Source: a virus. Taken from it: a stretch of 64,000 nt of DNA. Below are positions 39,680 through 48,524 of the stretch, one piece after another (positions within the stretch are counted from its first letter, which is position 1; the number at the start of each line of letters is the position of its first letter). The translations under genes were made by a program, and so were the position numbers. Below the pieces are notes generated by a model. The model did no database searches. It was not told the DNA's origin and was given only the letters and a program-made list of their open reading frames with translations. The stretch spans positions 23,060 through 87,059 of IMG/VR virus record IMGVR_UViG_3300036770_007034; one strand, 5' to 3'.

Positions 39680-40722
39680 GACATTGCCATAGTTGATAAT
39701 TCATTCCACAAGAGATCTTCAAATCCTTGTCCGTAAAACCATTGGAAATTATGTTCGACTATAGGGACAAGATGTCTATGTAATTGTTGTTTTTCTTTTT
39801 GGGTCATATTGTGTAAATCACTCAACAATTTTCCTATACGCATAATCCTAGCATCGTCGTTGTATTCGTCGTAGTCTTCGTTCCAAAATTCTCCAAATGT
39901 ACGAAATCCGTAGCTTCTAAGATACTCCAGGCTTCCTTGACATGACACCAACACAAAAGGTTGTTGCATCACGATCGGCTTGAACGTTTTTTCTGTGAGG
40001 TGATGACGCCGACCTTGATACACAGTTTCTGTTACTACATGTAGCAGACTTTGATTGGCCAAAGACCACATGTCAACTTGGTGACTGTTTCCAGCATGAT
40101 GCGCTCCATGATCAATCACTAATGGCAATTCTACATGTCCTAGTGGAATATCGTACTCTACACAGAGATCTCTCACATCGCGATTCTCATAAGGGCACAC
40201 CGAAGGAAAACTAATCAAGTTATCTTCAACGAGTTCTCGATCTACTAACTCGTTTAGTAGTTCTAATCTATGCCGTCTTTTTCCTCCGATGATGTTGTTG
40301 GGACAAAGGAATGTGTATTCTGGTATTCGATCTCGGAACTGAGTATAAGTCAAGATACGATTATATCCTCGATACCAGTCTAGACAAGCCCATCCGTGGA
40401 AAAAATAATATTCACTATCCCATCCGTATCTTTCACACACTGCATCAACAAATTCACTGTTTTTTTCGCTTGTGACCAATGTAGTACGACGACTACGGAA
40501 TGTGTCAGCAAAACGATCTAGCGTATCGCGATGCACATCGAGATGTATGGGTTCTTGATCCCAGAACAAAAAGTTCCGCGACATCTCTTCAATATAGGGC
40601 AGTTGGCACAGCGATTCAAAGTCAGTACGACCAAAAGGATCAAAAAAATGGCTGCATTGGCCAGGTCGAGATTGTATTAGTGGAACAAAAATGTTACTAT
40701 ATATTTCATCGATACGAATCAT
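39673..40722 (-). CDS. GT10-like glycosyltransferase, paralogue D
   Basis: A 349-residue protein. LLHVVTETVYQGRRHHLTEK, TFKPIVMQQPFVLVSCQGSLEYL and YGFRTFGEFWNEDYDEYND form the diagnostic block. Its ATG at 40720-40722 overlaps the ATG of the divergent gene at 40721, so no intergenic space is left between the two. The promoter, if any, must lie inside the opposite gene. Confidence 0.7.
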   Translation of the reverse strand: MIRIDEIYSNIFVPLIQSRPGQCSHFFDPFGRTDFESLCQLPYIEEMSRNFLFWDQEPIHLDVHRDTLDRFADTFRSRRTTLVTSEKNSEFVDAVCERYGWDSEYYFFHGWACLDWYRGYNRILTYTQFRDRIPEYTFLCPNNIIGGKRRHRLELLNELVDRELVEDNLISFPSVCPYENRDVRDLCVEYDIPLGHVELPLVIDHGAHHAGNSHQVDMWSLANQSLLHVVTETVYQGRRHHLTEKTFKPIVMQQPFVLVSCQGSLEYLRSYGFRTFGEFWNEDYDEYNDDARIMRIGKLLSDLHNMTQKEKQQLHRHLVPIVEHNFQWFYGQGFEDLLWNELSTMAMSW

Positions 40723-42328
40723 GTTTGACGTTTTTTACCTAAACAAACCCACTGGATTATTTCCACATGAGCGATCTGCTGACAGCATCGAGCATGCCTG
40801 TGAAATGTCGCGCACGAGATACTTATGGGTAGTAGACGGTCATAATGACTATTCTCGGCACGACTGGTTGTGGGAACCTGTGCCATGGGAAGGTGAGCAG
40901 ACACACGTATGGCCCAGCCAGCATCAAGAGAATGGCGGCACATATCTTGTACCCAAATCTGGTATGAAAGACGTCAACAGATCTCATCCTGTGATTACAC
41001 GTCGAGATCATCCTCTCATTATAGGTATAGATCACGGAGATGGATTGACTGTTGATTGTGATGTGCGTACTAGATTTATATCTGACTATCTAGGAACACT
41101 CCGACGTGTGTTGGCCAAAGTAGATGCAGAATATGTTTGGGTAGTGAGTTCGGTTTGCGATTACAGTGGATTTGATTTCACTTGGCATTCCAGCGAATGG
41201 CAACTGGACATGCTCCATGTGTTTCCAAGCGCAGAACAAAAGTTTGGCGATACGTTCTACATACATGTACCCAGCTTCCTTGAGAAAAGCGAAAATCTGG
41301 CACTCCTGGAATGGTTTGATACCATCCACTTCGTAGAAGACATCCGAGTGCCCAGGCGCACTCCACCAGTGTATGCGCATCAACATGACACGCAGGTACC
41401 AGCAGTATGGGAATACGATTTCCGTAGTCCTGTGGCACAGTTTGCCATAGACGGTCCACTCAATCGCATGCCCGCGATCAACCTATGGCGCCAAGAAACT
41501 CGGGCCATAGTTCCACTCACTCCTGGTGCCAGCAATGTATTGGTACCCAGGGAAGCCAAGAACTTCCTCAAGACACAGCTCTATGATTATCCGGTGATAG
41601 ACAAGAGCCATCGAGGTTGGGGGCAGGATCGTGTGCAGGACATAGTGTTCATCAGCAACGGTGAGACCAATGCCGACCGAAACTGGCAATGGTTGAAAGA
41701 AACTGTACAGGCCAAGATGCACGGTAATCGCATCGTGCGCATAGATGGAGTGAATGGCCGTGCTGCCGCATACAAAGCCGCGCTAGAAGCTAGTAATACT
41801 GACTGGGCATTCTGTGTGTTTGCCAAGCTACAAGTAGAACCCACTTTTGATTGGTCGTGGCAACCTGACAGGATGCAGGCTCCCAAACACTATATCTTCC
41901 ATGCCAAGAATCCTGTGAATGGATTGGTGTATGGACACATGGCCATGATCGCCTACAACAAAAAGCTCACTCTGGAGAATCGAGCCGAAGGTCTGGACTT
42001 TACGCTGGACCAAGCACACGAAGTAGTACCCTTGTTATCTGGCACAGCCTGGTACGCAGACAGTCCATGGATGGCTTGGCGTACAGCATTCCGCGAAGCA
42101 CTGAAACTCAGACATAGTCTACCCGATGTGGAAAATGAATACAGACTCAACCAATGGTTGAAAGAAAATGACAACGACGACTATGCGAAATGGAGTCATC
42201 TCGGTGCCCAGGATGCCATGGAATACTACGATGATGTCGACGGTGATTTCGCGGCGCTGAAGAAGAGCTACGAATGGTCGTGGTTGGCTAGCTACGCTTT
42301 GTTGAAGCGAAATCTGACAGCTGACTAA
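40721..42328 (+). CDS. Glycosyltransferase-like protein with internal repeats
   Basis: About 535 residues from ATG 40721; an ATG at 40691 is also possible. The N-terminal half contains two copies of one unit: YLWVVDGHNDYSRHDWLWEP..THVWPSQHQ and YVWVVSSVCDYSGFDFTWHS..LHVFPSAEQ. A third, diverged copy is FDWSWQPDRMQAP in the C-terminal half. That half (IVFISNGETNADRNW, RIDGVNGRAAAYKAALEAS, NPVNGLVYG) is a paralogue of the protein at 24628. DxD-type acids are retained only partly. This is probably a multi-module transferase; the start is uncertain. Confidence 0.65.
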   Translation: MFDVFYLNKPTGLFPHERSADSIEHACEMSRTRYLWVVDGHNDYSRHDWLWEPVPWEGEQTHVWPSQHQENGGTYLVPKSGMKDVNRSHPVITRRDHPLIIGIDHGDGLTVDCDVRTRFISDYLGTLRRVLAKVDAEYVWVVSSVCDYSGFDFTWHSSEWQLDMLHVFPSAEQKFGDTFYIHVPSFLEKSENLALLEWFDTIHFVEDIRVPRRTPPVYAHQHDTQVPAVWEYDFRSPVAQFAIDGPLNRMPAINLWRQETRAIVPLTPGASNVLVPREAKNFLKTQLYDYPVIDKSHRGWGQDRVQDIVFISNGETNADRNWQWLKETVQAKMHGNRIVRIDGVNGRAAAYKAALEASNTDWAFCVFAKLQVEPTFDWSWQPDRMQAPKHYIFHAKNPVNGLVYGHMAMIAYNKKLTLENRAEGLDFTLDQAHEVVPLLSGTAWYADSPWMAWRTAFREALKLRHSLPDVENEYRLNQWLKENDNDDYAKWSHLGAQDAMEYYDDVDGDFAALKKSYEWSWLASYALLKRNLTAD

Positions 42329-42969
42329 TTTCTACTGTGCTCTTGAAGCCCTTGAGGGTAAGGATATTTTTCTGGATTGGTACTGCTTCCTTGTTTTTCT
42401 CTTAGAGAAATGACCGGAGTATTGATGTAGCCCCAATCTAAAATATTAGATGCGATAAGTTTATCATTGTATTTTGGCCCAGCTGATTTGCAATGATCTA
42501 TCATTTTCTTTGCACCTGATGTAGATAACCAATAGCCGAATGCGCCTGGCGACCATCTGCCTAATGTGTCGTGTTCTTTACATGCTCGAGGCGCATGCAA
42601 TTTCACGACGTCTAGATTCGTGGATATCGTTATCATTGGAGATAATATATTGGCATCATCTTCGAGTACTACGATTGGTTGATTAGTGTCAACACATTTA
42701 TTCCATAAAATGTAATGACTCAAGAAGCATCCCAATGCCCCGGGCTTGTCTCCAAATTTTCCTTTACCATTGGATTTTTTTGGAATCTGTAATCCATATT
42801 CCTGCCAGATAGATTCATTCATCGTATACCCATCTATAGCATCGAATACTTCCAGGTCCCATCCAAATTTCTTAGCAAATCCTAGGGTCCTTGACAATTT
42901 TACTTTAGCAACTGATTGATGTTGACCGCTGCCGGATTTGGCCAAAGAGATCACATAAGTTTTATACAC
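42325..42969 (-). CDS. Glycosyltransferase family 25-like (LOS/LPS type)
   Basis: YKTYVISLAKSGSGQHQSVAKVK at the N-terminus, GCFLSHYILWNKCV, and VVLEDDANI (the EDD metal-binding motif) are typical of GT25, which adds hexoses to lipooligosaccharide or collagen. I place the start at the GTG at 42969 because the family begins right at YVISL; ATGs at 42993 or 43005 would overlap the DegT gene more deeply. The 3' end overlaps the stop of the convergent gene by four bases. Confidence 0.8.
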   Translation of the reverse strand: MYKTYVISLAKSGSGQHQSVAKVKLSRTLGFAKKFGWDLEVFDAIDGYTMNESIWQEYGLQIPKKSNGKGKFGDKPGALGCFLSHYILWNKCVDTNQPIVVLEDDANILSPMITISTNLDVVKLHAPRACKEHDTLGRWSPGAFGYWLSTSGAKKMIDHCKSAGPKYNDKLIASNILDWGYINTPVISLREKQGSSTNPEKYPYPQGLQEHSRN

Positions 42970-44059
42970 AATCGAGAACCTGATCGATGACATATTCAAC
43001 TTCAAGATCTGTGAGTTCTGGATAGAACGGCAGACTCAACACACGTCGGCTCAGTGCCGAAGCACAACTCAACAACCCTGGACCATCATATTGTCGGAAA
43101 CTGCCCACTTCGTGTAGAGGTTGTGTGTAATGTATCTTGGTTTCAATCTTGCGTACATTCAATGCCTGTTGTAGTTCATCTCTGCGATCGGTCTCGATCA
43201 CGAACTTGTGATAAGCATGATCGTGTTCATTGTCGTCATTGATCAATGCACGGATGCCAGATCCTTTGAGCCTTTCTCTCCAGTGATCTGATATCTTCCT
43301 GCGCCGTTCCTGCCACTGATCGATGTAGCGTGTCTTGACCATCATATGAGCGCAATCTAGTTCGCTCATCCTGTTGTTTGTTCCAGGATAGATATAATCA
43401 GGCTTACCGTTGTCTTTCCATCCTCGGGCAAAGTGTGCTAATGCCATATCATCAGTCAGCACGGCACCTCCGTTGCCATAGGCTGGAAGATTCTTCATGG
43501 GGTCAAAGCTCACAGCGGCAGCTCGACCGATACGCACATAGTCTGCGGCTAACCAATGTTGTGCGGCATCTTCGATCACGATGAGATCATTCTTGACCAT
43601 GCGTTGCCACCATTTGGTATCACCGTGATGTGTGATGCTGGCACCGTATAATCCCACTATCACTGCGGCCTGGAAACTCATTCCTTCGGGTATAGCATTG
43701 ACGTTTAGTATACCTTGTGGATCTACATCTACAAAGTAGATATCCCACCCGGCTCGCATGAAAGCATTGGCAGTGGCCGCATATGTGAGACTGGGTATCA
43801 ATACTCTGGGAGGTCTAGGCAGATGCTCATGATGTTTGTAGAACTCTGCGATGATTTCTAATGCCGATGTTCCCGAATGACAGGTCACAGCATACTTGAC
43901 ATTGTTGCGTTTTGACAACCAGTTCTCAAATTCAGCAGTCCAGTTTCCATTCATGAGATTACCCGAACGCAACACCTCATCGGTAGCGTCTAGGATCTCA
44001 GTACGGAGATTGTTATACTGTTTTTTGAGACCAGTAAACGGAATGCTCAAGCCAGTCAT
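42962..44059 (-). CDS. DegT/DnrJ/EryC1-type sugar aminotransferase
   Basis: About 365 residues from the ATG at 44059, which has AGAGG at suitable spacing; the longer frame to 44083 lacks one. IPFTGLKKQY opens the fold. CHSGTSALEI is the phosphate-binding loop. IEDAAQHW carries the PLP-ring aspartate. SFDPMKNLPAYGNGGAV contains the Schiff-base lysine (KNL). NNRMSELDCAHM completes the signature. The enzyme makes 3- or 4-amino sugars on nucleotide carriers. It sits directly after the epimerase, so both may build one nucleotide amino sugar. Confidence 0.9.
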   Translation of the reverse strand: MTGLSIPFTGLKKQYNNLRTEILDATDEVLRSGNLMNGNWTAEFENWLSKRNNVKYAVTCHSGTSALEIIAEFYKHHEHLPRPPRVLIPSLTYAATANAFMRAGWDIYFVDVDPQGILNVNAIPEGMSFQAAVIVGLYGASITHHGDTKWWQRMVKNDLIVIEDAAQHWLAADYVRIGRAAAVSFDPMKNLPAYGNGGAVLTDDMALAHFARGWKDNGKPDYIYPGTNNRMSELDCAHMMVKTRYIDQWQERRRKISDHWRERLKGSGIRALINDDNEHDHAYHKFVIETDRRDELQQALNVRKIETKIHYTQPLHEVGSFRQYDGPGLLSCASALSRRVLSLPFYPELTDLEVEYVIDQVLDCV

Positions 44060-44999
44060 AGTACCTCTTGAATCCTTCTTCAATATCTACTTTGGGATCA
44101 AAATCAAGATCGCGACGTGCCGCATCGATGTTTAGCGCACCACGGCTTGGAAAGTCAACGTCTTTATCTCGGATTTCTACTGTACCTCGTCCTACTATCT
44201 TCACTGCTAGATTGGCTGCATCCAGCAAGCTCCAACTATGACTCTTGGTTATGTTATAGGTATTATTGTTTGCTGATCCATTGAGAGCGGCTGCCACGAT
44301 ACCATCTGCGGCATCTTCTACATAGGTGAAGTCTAGCGTTTCGGCAGCTCCGTTTACTTTCAGTGTACCACCGCGCAGCGCGGTGAGCAGGAACTTAGAG
44401 ATCACTCGATCTTCTACATCAAGTTCTCCGTACACAGCACTGGGCCGGATAATCACATGATCGAAACAACCGCGGCGTGTGTAATCACGCACTAACCACT
44501 CACCGGCCAACTTCATTATACCATATTGTCCTTGTGGTCGGCACTCAGCATCTTCTTTGACATCGTCAGTGAAATCACCGTAAACCATGCTGGAACTGAT
44601 GTAGATGAATTTACATACTTGATTTTTCTTTGAGGCTTCTAATAGATTGAGCAAGCCTTCACTCATGGCACGACTACCAGCCATGGGATTCACATTGACT
44701 ACTTTCTGTCTAGGAAAGCTGGCCATGTGTATGATAGTGTCAGGCTGATAGTGTTTCAGTAACCAATCTATTCCATCCTCGTCATCAATGTCGATGCGAT
44801 GTGTACGCAGTTCGACTTCGGGGATTTTCTTCATGCGCTCGGTCATGAGATAATCTAGTTCATCTTGCGGCACTAGTCCGTAGTTGGTTCTAGTATCTGT
44901 GATTGAGACTTCATGTCCATGGTCGAGCAATCTACGGACCACATTGTGTCCGATAAGACCTAGTCCACCTGTGACTAGGATTTTTCTTGGTTGGGCCAT
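44013..44999 (-). CDS. NAD-dependent epimerase/dehydratase (extended SDR)
   Basis: A 328-residue protein. GGLGLIG at residues 11-17 is the NAD-binding GxxGxxG. YISSSMVYGD holds the catalytic Ser, and QYGIMKLAGE the YxxxK pair. IRPSAVYGELD and FTYVEDAADGI are substrate-domain motifs of UDP-sugar epimerases and dehydratases. The usual role is conversion of a nucleotide sugar for the following aminotransferase. The start lies 25 bases inside the small gene upstream; the 3' end overlaps the DegT gene. Confidence 0.9.
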   Translation of the reverse strand: MAQPRKILVTGGLGLIGHNVVRRLLDHGHEVSITDTRTNYGLVPQDELDYLMTERMKKIPEVELRTHRIDIDDEDGIDWLLKHYQPDTIIHMASFPRQKVVNVNPMAGSRAMSEGLLNLLEASKKNQVCKFIYISSSMVYGDFTDDVKEDAECRPQGQYGIMKLAGEWLVRDYTRRGCFDHVIIRPSAVYGELDVEDRVISKFLLTALRGGTLKVNGAAETLDFTYVEDAADGIVAAALNGSANNNTYNITKSHSWSLLDAANLAVKIVGRGTVEIRDKDVDFPSRGALNIDAARRDLDFDPKVDIEEGFKRYYDWLEHSVYWSQKTV

Positions 45000-45226
45000 C
45001 TTAGATAATACTCCGTAACTTTGCGTGGATCTCTGATCTCACCTCTTATAACCACTCGATGTCCCCACGTGTGTTCATCGGGCCTAGTATGAAAAGTGAG
45101 ATTATGTGCATTTTCCATCACCCATTTGCCATGTTCTGTCTGTTGCCATTCGTGTATAGGCTGGGCGGCATAGATTTCTACGTCGTCTACATCGCCCATA
45201 GTAAAGGTATGGAAATTGATCTTCAC
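44975..45226 (-). CDS. Conserved phage protein of unknown function (83 aa), GTG start
   Basis: GTG at 45226 starts a protein reading MKINFHTFTMGDVDDVEIYAAQPIHEW, followed by WQQTEHGKWVME and VVIRGEIRDPRKVTEYYLRW. This layout is familiar from T4-like phages of cyanobacteria and SAR11, without a known role. A sigma70-type promoter (45233-45261) lies so close that its transcript would begin at or next to the GTG. The gene overlaps the epimerase start. Confidence 0.75.
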   Translation of the reverse strand: MKINFHTFTMGDVDDVEIYAAQPIHEWQQTEHGKWVMENAHNLTFHTRPDEHTWGHRVVIRGEIRDPRKVTEYYLRWPNQEKS

Positions 45227-45232
45227 TGCTGT

Positions 45233-45261
45233 ATTTTAGCAGAGTTACGAGGTTTGGTCAA
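45233..45261 (-). promoter_or_regulatory. Sigma70-type promoter in the 3' end of thyX
   Basis: TTGACC at 45256-45261 and TAAAAT at 45233-45238 are separated by 17 bases. It belongs to the set of near-identical TTGAC(C/T)-N17 promoters on this strand. The expected start site coincides with the GTG at 45226. Confidence 0.8.
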
Positions 45262-45919
45262 CAAATTCCGAAGACATCGGAAAGATATTGGCTATAACAT
45301 GAGCACAAGCTCGAGCGATCTCCCTATGCTCTTTCTGTGTACCATTGGCGCTACGGAGCTCGATGAAGTGTACCCAACTACGCAAGGTGCCGTTCATATA
45401 GAGACGGCTTTCGATCAAGCCCTCGGGCAATACAGCCCGGGCCTGCTCTTTGGCTATGCCATTAGCGATAGCCCACTCGTACTCTTTTCGTGCGGCAAAG
45501 ATGACTCGCTTTTGAGCTCGCTCCCATTCGATCTGTAGCATTCGATCATCCGTCTCGACGCTGTTCTGTCGGTTCTTGGAGTCTTGAAGTCGTGCTTCTC
45601 TAACCACGAACGAGAGGTCTTCAACTGGGTTAGCATATCGCTGACTGAACTCTTGGAAACTGAAAGAGCGATGTCGTAGGATTTGGCGGGCGATATCTCG
45701 GGTGGTTCGTATTTCCACGCAGGCTGAGACCATTTCAAGTGGCGACCAGTGTGCGTGTTTGACCAAGTATCTGATGAGTTTGTCTGACGTCTCTGTGTTG
45801 AGTTGATTGGCAGGATTGCTGACACGGGCGCAATACGCGATGAGTTCCTGCGCATCTGCGATGCCCATGTCTCTAAATTCACCAGTGGGTTGGCTGTAGG
45901 ATACCAAGCGAACATCCAT
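45245..45919 (-). CDS. thyX: Flavin-dependent thymidylate synthase
   Basis: A 224-residue protein. RHRSFSFQEFSQR at about residues 82-94 is the ThyX signature RHRxxSxxxxSxR. HWSPLEM upstream and LPEGLIESRLYMNGTLRSWVHFIELR downstream complete the FAD- and dUMP-binding parts. The enzyme methylates dUMP using FAD and methylenetetrahydrofolate to feed phage DNA synthesis. It belongs to the run of small phage genes 45245-47121 on the minus strand. A promoter for the next gene is embedded in its last codons. Confidence 0.97.
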   Translation of the reverse strand: MDVRLVSYSQPTGEFRDMGIADAQELIAYCARVSNPANQLNTETSDKLIRYLVKHAHWSPLEMVSACVEIRTTRDIARQILRHRSFSFQEFSQRYANPVEDLSFVVREARLQDSKNRQNSVETDDRMLQIEWERAQKRVIFAARKEYEWAIANGIAKEQARAVLPEGLIESRLYMNGTLRSWVHFIELRSANGTQKEHREIARACAHVIANIFPMSSEFVDQTS

Positions 45920-45921
45920 GT

Positions 45922-46230
45922 TTATCCTTTGAGTTTGTTTAGAAAATGATCGGTGATAGGCTGTACATGCTGGGCCACGGAGCGTACATCGATAACGAAA
46001 TCAATATTCACTATAGATCTTCCTAGCTCGTTCATGGTGCGAGATACCACTGACTCTATTTCTTCAATGTCAAGACCATTCCTGCGCAGGGTTTCGAGAT
46101 TGATGGTCTTCTGGCGGTTGCCACGGAGTTTGAATACGACTTTTTTTACGCAGTCGATGGGGATGTTTTCTTTATCAACGCTAGAGACAACATCCTCCCA
46201 TTTTTCTATTTCATCAACCCTGAGCTGCAT
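45922..46230 (-). CDS. Conserved phage protein of unknown function (102 aa)
   Basis: I use the ATG at 46230 (MQLRVDEIEKWEDVV), preceded by AAGGTGG; the open frame extends to 46260 but further into the upstream gene. The protein is mixed helix and strand, with KKVVFKLRGNRQKTINLETLRRNG in the middle and IDFVIDVRSVAQHV near the end. It has no known motif. It sits two bases upstream of thyX and 17 bases inside the preceding gene, so all are co-transcribed. Confidence 0.7.
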   Translation of the reverse strand: MQLRVDEIEKWEDVVSSVDKENIPIDCVKKVVFKLRGNRQKTINLETLRRNGLDIEEIESVVSRTMNELGRSIVNIDFVIDVRSVAQHVQPITDHFLNKLKG

Positions 46231-46921
46231 CCGCCACCTTCGCTTTCGCTGGACGACCACGCTTAGACGTGGTAGAGGTGGGGGTGGCAGTTTCGCCGGC
46301 CATGGCGGCAGCCTCTTTCATAAGGCGCTCACTTTCTGCAAGCAATCCTTTTGCTTCGGCAGCCATCTTTGCGGCTTGTTGTTTAAAATTCTCTGCCAAG
46401 GCAGCATCATCTAGTGCGCGAGCGGCATCGCTACCGGCTACATAAGAACGATTGCGATTGTCCACGGGCGCACCAACTTCGCGACCAAAGTCATCGCGAC
46501 GGCGTGCTTTGCCTGTGAGGCCTGAATCTGCATCCAGTCGGGCCAGTTTCTCGATAGCCTGTTCGCCTTCCTTCATCTGGCGAAGGATGTCATTCAGCTC
46601 ACTGAGCTTCACGGTGGCGTTGGGTGTGGGTGTAACTACCACGGTTTCGGTCTGCACTTTCTTGATCATACCTTCGGTGTGCAAGGCTACCAGCATGGGA
46701 CGACCATCTGGAAACATAGCACGGTGGATAGCATCACCAAGATTATCAGATGCTTGCGCTTCAGGCGTCTCAATGGCCTTCATTAGAGCATCATGCAGAT
46801 GGCTCGGTAGCACATCTGGGTATACTACCAGGCACATGTGATCTTCATTGGGTACTTCACGGAATACGATGGCAACCCGGCGGTCGCCTTGTTTTCCTAC
46901 GTGTTTGATGAACATTGTCAT
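46214..46921 (-). CDS. Conserved phage protein with coiled-coil C-terminus (235 aa)
   Basis: The N-terminal half (FIKHVGKQGDRRVAIVFREVPNEDHMCLVVYPDVLP) is beta-rich and is known in T4-like aquatic phages without a function, as I recall. Residues about 105-215 form charged helices (LNDILRQMKEGEQAIEKLARL, ALAENFKQQAAKMAAEAKGLL) ending in a basic, Pro/Thr/Ser-rich tail with KRGRPAKAK, an AT-hook-like stretch. A DNA- or RNA-binding role is conceivable from the tail, not shown. Its start overlaps the upstream stop (ATGA-type). Confidence 0.7.
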   Translation of the reverse strand: MTMFIKHVGKQGDRRVAIVFREVPNEDHMCLVVYPDVLPSHLHDALMKAIETPEAQASDNLGDAIHRAMFPDGRPMLVALHTEGMIKKVQTETVVVTPTPNATVKLSELNDILRQMKEGEQAIEKLARLDADSGLTGKARRRDDFGREVGAPVDNRNRSYVAGSDAARALDDAALAENFKQQAAKMAAEAKGLLAESERLMKEAAAMAGETATPTSTTSKRGRPAKAKVADAAQG

Positions 46922-47121
46922 TCTCCTTGTGTTTGGGGGCTTTCACCGGTGTTTTCGGCACTGGCGGTCATCTGTGCTAACCAAGCAGTGAGTCGGTCAT
47001 AACAACCGCCCACGTTGGACATCTCTTCGGCCCTGAAAGCCCCACGCTCGCAGGCCACTGACACGGCATTCTTGAGAATGATGAGATCCGACAGAGATAG
47101 ATTCACGGTTTGATTTTCCAT
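46918..47121 (-). CDS. Conserved small phage protein (67 aa)
   Basis: The protein reads MENQTVNLSLSDLIILKNAVSV, then CERGAFRAEEMSNVGGCYDRL. This N-terminus and the RGAFRAEEM segment occur in small proteins of cyanophage-type myoviruses (from memory). It is helical, with no catalytic motif. It heads the 45245-47121 operon and shares four bases with the next gene. Confidence 0.75.
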   Translation of the reverse strand: MENQTVNLSLSDLIILKNAVSVACERGAFRAEEMSNVGGCYDRLTAWLAQMTASAENTGESPQTQGE

Positions 47122-47166
47122 GCATTTATTTACGCCGTGAGAAGATATCTACGCATATTATCGCCA

Positions 47167-47194
47167 CAAAAAAACCGCCTTAGCGGCGGTTTTC
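47167..47194 (-). terminator. Rho-independent terminator after the VWA gene
   Basis: On the minus strand the stem ACCGCC/GGCGGT with a five-base loop is followed by seven T. It ends the transcript of the VWA metallopeptidase gene. The A/T flanks on both sides make it possibly bidirectional. Confidence 0.9.
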
Positions 47195-47223
47195 TTGTAG
47201 GGTATGGAATCGATTTAGCCGAA

Positions 47224-48501
47224 TTATGCCTGCTCTTCGTATAATGCCCAAGTACCAAAGGGCGGATTAGGATTACGATCACCATGGATGATCCATACCG
47301 TGTCGCAATAGTGTTCATCGCCCCACGACCCAAACGGATAACCGTCTGTGAACACTACCAGGCGCTTGGGTTCGATCTGTTCATCCTTGAGATGATGGAA
47401 TATAGCATCAAAGTCGGTACCGCCGCCGCCCTGGAGATCATACTCAAGTATGGAATCCAAGTTGTCGGAATTGAAATCCTGTGGGTTATACACTTGGGTA
47501 TCGAACGTGAACAGGTGGATACGATAACTGTCAAATGCCTCCATGATGCCTCGGACTTCGCTCAGGAAGTCTCGACCCTGTATATCAGAGATCGAACCAC
47601 TCATGTCGATAGCGATAGCAATATCAATGGCTTCGGTATTGCGCATACCTGGCATGACTGCATCCATGTGCCATCCGCGACGGCTGGTCTTCATCCAGGT
47701 ATAATCACTCTTGATCGTTGACTCCAATTGCATTCGGAGCAGTTCGCGCCAGTTCATCTTGGGATCAGTGAGATCCTGGATCATGCGTTTCACGCCAGCT
47801 GGAATATTGCCTGCATCACTTGCCTGTGCCGCGGCTAGCATGGCTTCCTTGATCTCGTCCTTGATCTTCTGGCGCTCTTCGGCACTGAGCTTGGGACGGC
47901 CTTTACCATTTTTGCCATCACCATCGCCCTCGCCTTGGCTATCGCCATCCAAGTGCTCGTCTAACACTCGATCTAAGAGATCTGCAAGACTGATCTTTTC
48001 GGCGTTCTCATAGAGATCGTCATAGACTTCTTCGGAACTCTTGCCTTCGTATTTCTGATCATAAAGGCAAGGCACTGACGTGATGAACTCGCCCACACGG
48101 TGTTTCTTGAGATCGCCGTTGACACAAAAGTCATTGGCGATGTTCCAGAGTTGAGGATCGCGATCTCCTCTGCGACCAAAGTGGTCATACACACAATGCA
48201 AAACCTCGTGTCCAAACAGGAACTCAATCTCTTTGGGTTTCAGCATCTCGATGAAACGAGTATTGTAATAGAAGTGGCGACCATCTGTAGCGGCCGTGGA
48301 GCACCATTCATCGGCATTGATCAGTTTGAGTCGGGTAGCCAGGTTGCCAAAGAAACTGGCACGGAGCAACAGACCCACACGGGCGGTGACCAATTTTTCA
48401 CGAACCACGCGATCCAGTTTGGGATCGGTGGGGCCCAAGAGATCAGCGAACTTTTTGGCGTCGTCTTTGTTCTGGGTATTAGCGGCAGTTGCAGTTGTCA
48501 T
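47224..48501 (-). CDS. VWA-domain metallopeptidase-like protein (DUF2201 type)
   Basis: A 425-residue protein. HEVLHCVYDH at about residues 98-107 is an HExxHxxxxH zinc motif. The middle is an acidic, Gly/Asp-rich linker (GDSQGEGDGDGKNGKG). The C-terminal third is a von Willebrand A-like fold with the MIDAS-type DMSGSIS near residue 298 and GGGTDFDAIF further on. Such proteins pair with MoxR AAA ATPases; one is encoded at 49169. GGAG lies at suitable distance from the ATG. It has its own sigma70-type promoter and terminator, so it is a single transcription unit. Confidence 0.85.
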   Translation of the reverse strand: MTTATAANTQNKDDAKKFADLLGPTDPKLDRVVREKLVTARVGLLLRASFFGNLATRLKLINADEWCSTAATDGRHFYYNTRFIEMLKPKEIEFLFGHEVLHCVYDHFGRRGDRDPQLWNIANDFCVNGDLKKHRVGEFITSVPCLYDQKYEGKSSEEVYDDLYENAEKISLADLLDRVLDEHLDGDSQGEGDGDGKNGKGRPKLSAEERQKIKDEIKEAMLAAAQASDAGNIPAGVKRMIQDLTDPKMNWRELLRMQLESTIKSDYTWMKTSRRGWHMDAVMPGMRNTEAIDIAIAIDMSGSISDIQGRDFLSEVRGIMEAFDSYRIHLFTFDTQVYNPQDFNSDNLDSILEYDLQGGGGTDFDAIFHHLKDEQIEPKRLVVFTDGYPFGSWGDEHYCDTVWIIHGDRNPNPPFGTWALYEEQA

Positions 48502-48524
48502 GGATTCTCCTAACTATATCTATT

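Noticed and set aside
45454-45915. 153-codon frame opposite reading phase within thyX
   Set aside because: It overlaps the well-supported ThyX frame on the same strand in another phase and has no family features.
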